This document shows positions 8,986-16,391 of a DNA stretch of 64,000 nucleotides, one piece after another; the first letter of the stretch is position 1; every line of letters starts with the position of its first letter. Position numbers and translations under genes: made by a program. This stretch comes from Edaphobacter lichenicola (lineage in GTDB: Bacteria > Acidobacteriota > Terriglobia > Terriglobales > Acidobacteriaceae). The notes below the pieces were generated by a model, which saw only the letters and a list, made by a program, of their open reading frames with translations, was not told where the DNA came from and did no database searches. The stretch spans positions 496,001 through 560,000 of the forward strand of contig NZ_CP073696.1 in NCBI RefSeq assembly GCF_025264645.1. The letters are read 5' to 3'.

Positions 8986-9423
8986 TTATTTTGCAAAGAG
9001 AGTACTGATATCGGCGAATGCTTTGAACTCGAGTGCGTTGCCGGCAGGATCGAAAAAGAACATCGTCGCCTGTTCGCCGACCTCTCCCTTGAATCGAATA
9101 TATGGTTCGATGACAAACGCAACACCCGCGCGGCGAAGTCTTTCAGCCAGCGTCTCCCAGACGTCCATCGGCAGCACGACGCCGAAGTGAGGAACGGGGA
9201 CGTCGTGCCCGTCGACAGAATTGCGATGAGCCTTATCGGTGGCCGAGCCCGGCTTCAGGTGCGCAACGATCTGATGTCCGAAGAGGTCGAAGTCGATCCA
9301 CTGTGCGGAGCTGCGGCCCTCCGCGCAGCCCAGAGTCGTTCCATAAAAAGTACGAGCAGCTTCCAGATCGTCGACTGGGAAGGCAATGTGAAAAGGGGTC
9401 AGCGGCACAATGGTCTCCTGCAC
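8986..9423 (-). CDS. VOC (glyoxalase/bleomycin-resistance) family protein
   Basis: A 145-residue vicinal-oxygen-chelate protein. The two beta-alpha-beta-beta-beta halves are visible: [18 protein letters not shown] at the N-terminus and HFGVVL...NALEFKAF in the second half. The likely metal ligands are His12, the His of PHFGV and the Glu of ALEFK. VOC proteins include glyoxalases, dioxygenases and fosfomycin/bacillithiol transferases; sequence alone does not decide which. Translation appears to start at GTG (9421-9423). Confidence 0.85.
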   Translation of the reverse strand: MQETIVPLTPFHIAFPVDDLEAARTFYGTTLGCAEGRSSAQWIDFDLFGHQIVAHLKPGSATDKAHRNSVDGHDVPVPHFGVVLPMDVWETLAERLRRAGVAFVIEPYIRFKGEVGEQATMFFFDPAGNALEFKAFADISTLFAK

Positions 9424-9460
9424 TCATCATACGATGCGGGAGACCACCTGCCGCTCGCGA

Positions 9461-9805
9461 TTACCCGCGATGGAAGCCCTGATCGTAGCCTCGTAGATAA
9501 GACTGGCGAAAGGCGTCGCGGTACGGCTGATAGGGCCCCAACGCTGCATCATAGCCGGGAGTGGTGTGAAACTTGCGGTCGTGCTGCGGATGATAGCCAA
9601 AGCCGTTGTATGCGTCGCGCGCACCATCTTCGGACCCCGCACGGAATCCTTCGTGATCGGCTCTCGCGATCAACGGGGGAACACTGTTGTAACCAACAGG
9701 CGGAGGTGGTGGAGGAGGAGCGTAGTAAGCGGTGTGCGAGGCACAGCCAGCCGTAAATATACAAGTAGCGGCAATAAGGGGCAGAGCAAATCCAGAGAGT
9801 TTCAT
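9461..9805 (-). CDS. Small proline-rich lipoprotein
   Basis: A 114-residue predicted lipoprotein. MKLSGFALPLIAATCIFTAGC is a signal sequence ending in a lipobox (TAGC). After the lipidated Cys comes a poly-proline run (PPPPPPP), then a Tyr/Gly/Asp/Arg-rich region with GFRAGSEDGARDAYNG and RDAFRQSYLRGYDQGFHRG, a repeated aromatic-Gly pattern seen in small envelope proteins. I do not recognise a named family. I chose ATG 9805 because it places the signal peptide at the extreme N-terminus; six more residues are possible from 9823. Confidence 0.75.
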   Translation of the reverse strand: MKLSGFALPLIAATCIFTAGCASHTAYYAPPPPPPPVGYNSVPPLIARADHEGFRAGSEDGARDAYNGFGYHPQHDRKFHTTPGYDAALGPYQPYRDAFRQSYLRGYDQGFHRG

Positions 9806-9919
9806 GGCGTCCTCACGATTCAATTCGTGCAGTCACAAATGCACGTGCGTTCGAATAGGTAAACGCTAATGAAAGAAAAATGTTGCCGTCGCCGAATCTC
9901 TTCCGCAACCACAATATTT

Positions 9920-11386
9920 TTATTCGCTGTCGGTCGGCAGGCGAACGACAAACTTTGTGTTTCCGGGTTCTGAGCTGAACCGAATGACGCCGTTGTACTG
10001 CTCGACGATGCGCTGAACGATCCCTAGACCAATACCTGTCCCAACACCAACAGGCTTCGTCGTATAAAACGGATCGAAGATGTGTTCCTGGCTCTCTAAT
10101 GGGATACCGCTGCCATTATCACTTACGCTAATGCAAAGATCCGTATGCGGATTCTTCGGATCGGCGGTCGATTGCTCCGCCCACGTATGCACGCTGATAC
10201 GTCCGTGCTGTGGAACTGCGTCAATCGCGTTATCCAGAAGGTTCGTCCAGATCTGGTTCAGTCCAGTGCATTCGCTGTGGAGAGGAGGAAGGTCAGCCGC
10301 GAAGCTCTTCTCCAACACAATCTCTTTCTCACGCAACTTGTGGCCAAGGATGATCAGCGTCGCATGAATGCTGTTGTTGATATCGATCGTCTGCCGCTGC
10401 CCTTTGCCTTCGTACGCATACGATTTGACAGCCTGCACCAGGTCTGTGACCCGGCCGATGCTCTCTTCAATCGTGGCGACCAGCTGCATACTTGAAACCA
10501 GCGCATCCAGCCAACTCAACGCTTGTCCCAACAAAGGTCCATCGAAGTCGTTGCGGACACGTTCCAGCTCTGCAGCATTCATGCCGATTGAAACCAGCGT
10601 AGGTGCCATCTTCCAGGCATTTTCGATGTTGGCCGACTCCATCCATTCGGCCAAAGCCTCCTCAGCGTCGCTCTGGTCCAGTGAGTTCATCATCAACGGC
10701 TGTTTCGTCGCAAGCGCCTGCTTCTGCAGATCGAACATGCAGTTCTTCTGCTCTGTGGTCAGCTCCCGCTCTTTAAACTTCTGAGAGAGTTCGTGCATCT
10801 GGAGAAGGTTTTCTCGCAACTGCGAAGCTGCGCGACGAGCAGCGGCACCCGGGTTGTTCAGCTCATGCATCAGGCCCGCAGCCAGCGTGCCCAGAGACGC
10901 CATCTTCTCCTGTTGTACTGTCGTGCTCTGCAATTTTTGAAACCGATACGCCATATTTCCGAGGATCGCCTTACGAACCTGCGGGCAACTGGTCATCAGA
11001 TTCCAGAACTGCTCCTCATCAAGCTCAAGCAGGTGGCTCGGTCCGGTCGCCTCAACACTTCCGCTGTTCGGGACGTTGGTCAGCAAAGCCAGCTCGCCGA
11101 AAGCCATCCCCGCGTCGATCTTGGCCAGGGTCATCTCGTGTTGGTCGGCCGTCTTCGCAAAGACACGAAGCTCGCCTTCCAGCAGAATCCAGTAAAAATG
11201 TGCTAGTTCGCCCTGGCGTGTGAGGATGTCGCCCTTGTCGATGTGGATCTCCCGCACGCCTTCCAGACAGTGCAGCTCATCATCTTTCAACGATGACAGA
11301 ATCGGAACCCTGCGCAGTAGCGTAGTCAGCTCCGAGTTGACCTCTTCAACAACGTGGTTTTGGACGATTTGGGTTTGTTCGCTCAT
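9920..11386 (-). CDS. Histidine kinase with N-terminal cyclic-nucleotide-binding domain
   Basis: A 488-residue cytoplasmic kinase with no membrane segment. Residues 20-140 form a cNMP-binding (CAP-ED) fold, recognisable from the GELRVFAK...GMAFGELALLTN phosphate-binding-cassette region, although the Arg that binds the cyclic phosphate is not clearly present. The dimerisation box MASLGTLAAGLMHELNNP has His174. The N box (WTNLLDNAIDAV), G1 (SVSDNGSGIP) and G2 (GVGTGIGLGIV) complete the ATPase. It starts 22 bases after the receiver-thioredoxin-reductase fusion on the same strand, so the two are almost certainly an operon and a cognate pair. Confidence 0.92.
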   Translation of the reverse strand: MSEQTQIVQNHVVEEVNSELTTLLRRVPILSSLKDDELHCLEGVREIHIDKGDILTRQGELAHFYWILLEGELRVFAKTADQHEMTLAKIDAGMAFGELALLTNVPNSGSVEATGPSHLLELDEEQFWNLMTSCPQVRKAILGNMAYRFQKLQSTTVQQEKMASLGTLAAGLMHELNNPGAAARRAASQLRENLLQMHELSQKFKERELTTEQKNCMFDLQKQALATKQPLMMNSLDQSDAEEALAEWMESANIENAWKMAPTLVSIGMNAAELERVRNDFDGPLLGQALSWLDALVSSMQLVATIEESIGRVTDLVQAVKSYAYEGKGQRQTIDINNSIHATLIILGHKLREKEIVLEKSFAADLPPLHSECTGLNQIWTNLLDNAIDAVPQHGRISVHTWAEQSTADPKNPHTDLCISVSDNGSGIPLESQEHIFDPFYTTKPVGVGTGIGLGIVQRIVEQYNGVIRFSSEPGNTKFVVRLPTDSE

Positions 11387-11408
11387 GGGGTTAGTGGTTC
11401 ATTGCCTT

Positions 11409-13055
11409 TCACAGCGTCGCGAGATACTGATGCACAAATTGAATTGCGATGGAGCCTTCACCGACAGCGGAAGCGCATCGTTTGACCGAGTTGAATCGTA
11501 CATCGCCTGCAACAAAGATGCCCGGAACACTTGTCTCTAGCAGATAGGGGTCACGCTCCAGCTTCCATGACTTCGGAGATTGCGCTTTCAAGTCTGGGCC
11601 CGCGAGAATAAAGCCCTTGCTGTCACGACAAAGCTCCGCTGGCATCCAGTCCGTCTTGGGCGCTGCGCCGATAAAGATAAACAGGGAACTGGCTGGCCGA
11701 GCCTCTTCTCCGCGCGGCGTCTTCAACGTCAGGCACTCAAGGTGCCCCTCGCCTGCCATCGCAATCACCTCTGTACCGGTCTCGACCGTGATATTCGGCG
11801 TCGCCTCAATCTGGTCGATCAGGTACTTCGACATACTGCTCTCAAGCGATTTCCCGCGCACCAGCATGTGAACATGATCGGCATAACGCGAAAAATGCAT
11901 CGCCGCCTGACCAGCCGAGTTCGCCCCGCCAACGATATATACCGCCTCTTCTTTGCAGGACATCGCCTCAGTTAGCGCCGCACCATAGTAGACACCGGCC
12001 CCGGTGAGCTTCTCCGCGCCCGGAACATCGAGCATGCAGTAGTCGACGCCGGTCGCCAGCAGGCACACGTGGCAGGTCACCTCCTGCCCATCGGCCAGCG
12101 TGACGATGCGGTATTGATTCTCTGAGCGGATACAGTCCACCCTCTGGGTCAAAAACTCCGCTCCCAAACGGTTCGCCTGCAGAAACGCACGCTTCGCCAA
12201 CTCCTCACCGCTCAGCCCTTCAGGAAACCCGAGGTAATTTTCGATCTTCGAACTCGAACCCGCCTGCCCCCCGGGTGCGGCGGCCTCAACCACCAGCGTA
12301 CGAAGCCCCTCAGAAGCCCCATAGACGCCTGCAGCAAGCCCGGCAGGCCCTGCACCCACCACGACCACGTCGTAGAACTCCTGCTGCGCCTGGGTCCGCA
12401 AACCGACCTTGCTGGCCATCTCGGTCGAAGTGGGCTGCACCAGCGCCGTATTGTCGCCAAACAGGATCACCGGCAGCTTCGTATCGTCGATGCCTTTTTC
12501 CTTCAGCAGCGCAAGCGCCTCCGGATGCGTCTCTGGATTCAACCACTGGTAGGGAATTCGGTTCCGCGACAGGAAGTCACGGACGGCATGATCCATCGCC
12601 GACCAGCGCACACCAACCACGCGGATGCCCTCGAACGGAGGCCTGTAGCCCTCCTTCCAGCTCCCCAGCAGGTCGTCCAGCACCGGATAGAGCTTTTCCT
12701 CAGGCGGGTCCCACGGCTTGTTCAGGTAATAGTGGATCTTGGCCGAATTGATCGCGCGAATCGCGGCTTCGGTATCCGCGTAAGCGGTTAGTAGCACGCG
12801 TTTTGCATTGGGATAGATGCAGAGAGCCTGCTGCAGAAAATCCACGCCCGTCATCCCTGGCATACGCTGGTCGGAGAGAAACAGGGCGACAATGTCCTTG
12901 CGTTCTTTGAGCTGGCGACAGATATCCAGCGCGGCTCCCCCAGAGGCGGCGCGGACGATCCGGTAGTCCTGACCGTAGTGACGGCGCAGGTCCTGAACCA
13001 CAGCTTCCAGCACGCTGGTGTCGTCGTCGATCGCTAACAGAATGGGCTTAGGCAT
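11409..13055 (-). CDS. Receiver domain fused to a thioredoxin-reductase-like flavoprotein
   Basis: A 548-residue three-part protein. Residues 1-125 are a response-regulator receiver with acidic pocket Asp10-12, phosphoacceptor Asp62 (LSDQRMPG) and Lys113. Residues about 140-215 resemble a glutaredoxin/thioredoxin fold with a cis-Pro loop (KLPVILFGDN) but no CxxC. Residues 228-548 are a pyridine-nucleotide flavoprotein with VVVGAGPAGLAAG (231-243), a second Rossmann motif VGGANSAG (375-382) and the FAD-contacting GIFVAGDVR. The position where thioredoxin reductase carries its catalytic CATC reads VYYGAALTEA, so the redox disulfide is missing. It is upstream of, and probably phosphorylated by, the cNMP-binding kinase. 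Confidence 0.93.
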   Translation of the reverse strand: MPKPILLAIDDDTSVLEAVVQDLRRHYGQDYRIVRAASGGAALDICRQLKERKDIVALFLSDQRMPGMTGVDFLQQALCIYPNAKRVLLTAYADTEAAIRAINSAKIHYYLNKPWDPPEEKLYPVLDDLLGSWKEGYRPPFEGIRVVGVRWSAMDHAVRDFLSRNRIPYQWLNPETHPEALALLKEKGIDDTKLPVILFGDNTALVQPTSTEMASKVGLRTQAQQEFYDVVVVGAGPAGLAAGVYGASEGLRTLVVEAAAPGGQAGSSSKIENYLGFPEGLSGEELAKRAFLQANRLGAEFLTQRVDCIRSENQYRIVTLADGQEVTCHVCLLATGVDYCMLDVPGAEKLTGAGVYYGAALTEAMSCKEEAVYIVGGANSAGQAAMHFSRYADHVHMLVRGKSLESSMSKYLIDQIEATPNITVETGTEVIAMAGEGHLECLTLKTPRGEEARPASSLFIFIGAAPKTDWMPAELCRDSKGFILAGPDLKAQSPKSWKLERDPYLLETSVPGIFVAGDVRFNSVKRCASAVGEGSIAIQFVHQYLATL

Positions 13056-13284
13056 ATCCCTTTATACTTCGTGACAAGGGTTCGATACACCCCACGTATG
13101 ATTCGATTGTGTTCCACGCTCGCAAGTTTCAGAAAGTTAATGCGCCCGGTGAAGAGACGCATGCCCCTAAAGTGCTATCAACACAACAATTTGTCCGAAT
13201 CTTAGACATCGCACCACTCCTGCTGCAATCAACCGATATGGGGATTGTGGGGCAACTTGAGCCCGGCAGGAGACGACGGCACCT

Positions 13285-13941
13285 ATGAATCGAATCATTC
13301 TCGCGGATAATCAGGCCATCTTTCGGGCGGGTGCAGCCAGAACCCTGTCACTCGAGGACGATATGCGCATCGTCGCCCAGTGCGAGGACGCGGCCAAGCT
13401 CTTCACCGCAATCGACGGACTTCGCGGCTCGGTGATCCTTGTCGCCTCCAGCCTGCGCCTGGACCTCAGAGGCCTGCTGGCACGCACCCAGGCCGCTGGC
13501 AGCCGCTCCATTCTGGTTGCGGAAAACGCGGAGCAGGTCCCGGACGATCTCGCTGTGCTCTTCGAAGGAATCCTTCACCGCAACGTGGGTGGCACCGTGC
13601 TCATAGATTGCGTTCGTCGCGTCGTCAGCGGACAGCGCTTCGTGCAGCGCGCCAACATCACCACCATGCAAAGCTCCGACAGCGTCGGAACCCGCGTTCG
13701 CGACCGCCTCACCCCCAAGGAGATGCAGATCGTCGCTCTCATCGTGCAAGGCTGCAAAAACAAGGACATCGCACAGCAGCTCGGCACCAAGGAGCAGGTG
13801 ATTAAGAACTATCTGCGAAGCATCTACGACAAGAGCGGCGTCTCCGATCGCCTCGAACTAGCCCTCTTCACGATCCACCACCGCGTTCTAGCCGAGGCCG
13901 CAGCCAAAGCCGGAAACCTCATCCAGATGAAAACCGCCTGA
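13285..13941 (+). CDS. LuxR-family regulator with a degenerate receiver domain
   Basis: A 218-residue NarL/FixJ-type regulator. The receiver-like N-terminus (MNRIILADNQAIFRAG) keeps one acidic residue of the pocket, but the strand that should end in the phosphoacceptor Asp reads SVILVASSLRLDL, so the Asp is replaced. The C-terminal LuxR helix-turn-helix is intact (LTPKEMQIVALIVQGCKNKDIAQQLGTKEQVIKNYLRSIYDK). It is divergent from the receiver-flavoprotein gene across a 229-base gap and may regulate it; it probably acts without phosphorylation. Confidence 0.88.
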   Translation: MNRIILADNQAIFRAGAARTLSLEDDMRIVAQCEDAAKLFTAIDGLRGSVILVASSLRLDLRGLLARTQAAGSRSILVAENAEQVPDDLAVLFEGILHRNVGGTVLIDCVRRVVSGQRFVQRANITTMQSSDSVGTRVRDRLTPKEMQIVALIVQGCKNKDIAQQLGTKEQVIKNYLRSIYDKSGVSDRLELALFTIHHRVLAEAAAKAGNLIQMKTA

Positions 13942-13986
13942 CAACCGCTGGATAAACAGCAGAAACAGCGTCAAGCTTTGCAAAGC

Positions 13987-14415
13987 TTAGTTGCCTTTTT
14001 CTTGTTCTTCAATTCGCTTTTTGAACTCATCAATATCCAGGCGCGTTTGACTATGAAGCGGCTTGTTCTTAGATACAGACCAGAGGTCATTATTAGCTTG
14101 GTCGCGTACAGAGAAAACTACGGGGGTAGGTGATACGTCTATATCGTTACCTGGTGGGGTGGGTCTCCCATTGGTGTTTGCTGTGAACCGAAGGACCAAA
14201 TCGGCTTCCTTAGCGTCCTTCAGGATTTTGAATCGCCCCCACTTATTGAGTGCATCATAGGCTCGGTCTGCAATCTCTGCGTGCCCCGTTTGATTGTCGA
14301 TGTACACGGTTTTTGCAGCTATCACGCTGGCCGGGAGCGGAGCCAATTTGTCCTTTGCATGAATCGGGGACACGGCGAGAACGAGGGCAAGTGCTACTGT
14401 GCTTGCTGCTTTCAT
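13987..14415 (-). CDS. Small secreted protein of unknown function
   Basis: A 142-residue protein with a clear Sec signal peptide (MKAASTVALALVLAVSPIHAKD). The mature part has YIDNQTGHAEIADRAYDALNKWGRF and EADLVLRFTANTN, a pattern of a periplasmic alpha/beta domain reminiscent of DUF4136-like lipoproteins, but I cannot assign a family. The 3' end contains a 16-base perfect palindrome (13973-13988) that spans the stop codon. Confidence 0.7.
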   Translation of the reverse strand: MKAASTVALALVLAVSPIHAKDKLAPLPASVIAAKTVYIDNQTGHAEIADRAYDALNKWGRFKILKDAKEADLVLRFTANTNGRPTPPGNDIDVSPTPVVFSVRDQANNDLWSVSKNKPLHSQTRLDIDEFKKRIEEQEKGN

Positions 14416-14440
14416 GCGCTGTCTCCTTCAAGAACTAGAA

Positions 14441-14683
14441 CTATAGTCCACAGATCTGCGCAGCACACACTTCAATCACATAGCAGGGGATACCGTCGGG
14501 GCCTTCAAGGACCGCGGCGCAGATACCAAACTCGGTTCGGTACACTGCGCCACAGTGCGGACAGCGGGAGTAGTCGCGATCTAACCGGACGTGCTCTCGC
14601 GAATGCACTTCCTTCTCACAGGCCGAGGACCCGTCTTTACATGCCCATCTGCTCAGACTGCTTCTCCACAGCAGGACTAGCAT
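14441..14683 (-). CDS. Possible small zinc-ribbon protein overlapping pruA
   Basis: An 80-residue frame on the same strand as the aldehyde dehydrogenase gene and overlapping its last 47 bases. It contains WACKDG, then CEKE and the zinc-ribbon knuckle RCPHCGAVYRTEFG, which look like real protein features. ATG 14683 has GGAG 10 bases upstream; a GTG at 14608 close behind a GAAGGA is an alternative that would give about 56 residues and avoid the overlap. Function unknown. It could also be a non-coding stretch, so confidence is limited. Confidence 0.45.
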   Translation of the reverse strand: MLVLLWRSSLSRWACKDGSSACEKEVHSREHVRLDRDYSRCPHCGAVYRTEFGICAAVLEGPDGIPCYVIEVCAAQICGL

Positions 14684-16277
14684 GCCCAATCTTCTCCGCG
14701 ATGCTCTTAGCCTGGGTGAACAGCAGCAGATAGTCCGGTCCACCAGCCTTCGAGTCGGTCCCGCTCATGTTGAAGCCGCCAAAGGGATGCGCCCCAACCA
14801 TCGCGCCCGTGCACTTACGGTTGAAGTAGAGGTTACCAACATGGAACTCCTCGCGAGCCCGGTCAAGCTTCTCTCGCGAGCTCGAGTAAAGCGCTCCCGT
14901 CAGGCCGTACTCGGTGTTATTCGCAATCGCCAGCGCATCGTCGAAGCTCTTCGACTTGATCACCGCCAGCACCGGCCCAAAGATCTCCTCAAGCGCAATC
15001 CGCGCCGTAGGAGCCACATCAGCAATCACGGTCGGAGCGATATAGTATCCGCCTGTCGCGTTTTCAATCGCGTGGCCGCCGTTCAACACCGTGCCCTCTT
15101 TCTTGCCGATCTCGATGTAGTCAAGCGTCTTCCGGTACGCCTTCTCGCTGATGACAGGCCCGGTGTAGACGTTCTCAGCCGGGTCACCGGTCTTGATCTT
15201 CGAGACCTTCTCCCTCAGCTTGTCGCAGAACACATCGTAGATGTCAGCTGCGACGATCGCACGCGAACAAGCTGAGCACTTCTGCCCGTTGAAGCCAAAC
15301 GCACTCGCCACAACCCCATCCACCGCAGCATCCACATCGCAATCTGCCTCAACGATGATCGAATCCTTCCCGCCCATCTCAAGAATCGTTCGCTTGATGA
15401 AGACCTGTCCGGCCTGCGTCTTTGCCGCACGCTCATGAATCTCCAGCCCAACCGCCTTCGAACCGGTAAATGCGATGAACCGTGTCTGCGGATGCGCGAC
15501 AACCGCGCTGCCAAACTCTGGGCCTTCCCCCGGACACAGGTTCACAACACCATCGGGCAGACCAATCTCTTCGAGCAACTCAAAGAACTTCGCCGCAATC
15601 GTCGGGGCATCGACCGACGGCTTCAAAATGACCGTATTTCCTGTCACGATCGAAGCAGCAGTCATCCCTGCCATGATGGCAAAAGGAAAGTTCCAGGGCG
15701 GAATCACCGCACCAACGCCCAGCGGAACATACTTCAACTGATTGCGCTCACCCGGAAACTGAATTGGTGTCTTCGCCTCACTCAGCCGCAACGCCTCGCG
15801 TCCGTAAAACTCCAGAAAGTCGATGGTCTCGCCCACATCGGCGTCCGCCTCGGCCCAGTTTTTGCCCACCTCAAACGTCAGCCACGCGCAAAACTCGAAG
15901 CTGCGCTCCCGAATCAGCTCCGCCGCACGAAACAGCAACCCGGCACGCTCCTCCACCGGCACCTTGCTCCAGGTCAAAAACGCCGTCTGCGCTGCCTGCA
16001 TCGCCCCCTCGACGTGCTCCGCCCCCGCTCGCTGGTGAATCCCAATCACCTCAGCCGGTCGCGCCGGGTTCGTCGAAATAATCTTTCCAGCCGTCTTCAG
16101 GTGCTTGCCGCCGATGACGATGTCATACTCGCGGCCAAGCTCGCTCTCGACCTGCACCAGCGCCGCCTGCATGCGCCGCTTGTTCTCAGCCGTCGTAAAG
16201 TCCACAAACGGCTCGTTGGAAAATGGTGTCTTCGGCGCAAACGCCGGGGCGGAGTGGGTAAGGTTCAAAGTAGCCAT
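14637..16277 (-). CDS. pruA: L-glutamate gamma-semialdehyde dehydrogenase
   Basis: A 546-residue aldehyde dehydrogenase of the 1-pyrroline-5-carboxylate dehydrogenase (RocA/PruA stand-alone) type, which oxidises glutamate semialdehyde to glutamate with NAD in proline catabolism. Visible motifs are the PWNFPFAIMAGM substrate/cofactor region, FTGSKAVG (NAD loop), the general base Glu in LEMGGKDSIIV and the catalytic Cys in GFNGQKCSACSR. The N-terminal NEPFVDFTTAENKRRMQAAL extension is typical of the P5C dehydrogenase branch. No proline dehydrogenase gene is visible nearby. Confidence 0.92.
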   Translation of the reverse strand: MATLNLTHSAPAFAPKTPFSNEPFVDFTTAENKRRMQAALVQVESELGREYDIVIGGKHLKTAGKIISTNPARPAEVIGIHQRAGAEHVEGAMQAAQTAFLTWSKVPVEERAGLLFRAAELIRERSFEFCAWLTFEVGKNWAEADADVGETIDFLEFYGREALRLSEAKTPIQFPGERNQLKYVPLGVGAVIPPWNFPFAIMAGMTAASIVTGNTVILKPSVDAPTIAAKFFELLEEIGLPDGVVNLCPGEGPEFGSAVVAHPQTRFIAFTGSKAVGLEIHERAAKTQAGQVFIKRTILEMGGKDSIIVEADCDVDAAVDGVVASAFGFNGQKCSACSRAIVAADIYDVFCDKLREKVSKIKTGDPAENVYTGPVISEKAYRKTLDYIEIGKKEGTVLNGGHAIENATGGYYIAPTVIADVAPTARIALEEIFGPVLAVIKSKSFDDALAIANNTEYGLTGALYSSSREKLDRAREEFHVGNLYFNRKCTGAMVGAHPFGGFNMSGTDSKAGGPDYLLLFTQAKSIAEKIGHASPAVEKQSEQMGM

Positions 16278-16391
16278 AACGTGTCGATTCTAGCGGGAGT
16301 CTTAGTCTCTCGTCGCTCGTAGGGTAAATAGATCACAGGTGCGCCACCCATTAGATGCTGCGCCCATTTGGTTCGATTGTGCAACGCCCGG

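Noticed and set aside
8860..9190. Short plus-strand frames opposite the VOC gene
   Set aside because: Antisense shadows; the VOC protein on the minus strand has clear family motifs.
13973..13988. Perfect 16-base palindrome (AAGCTTTG and complement) as an operator
   Set aside because: It spans the stop codon of the small secreted protein between convergent genes, where an operator is not expected; possibly a weak terminator.
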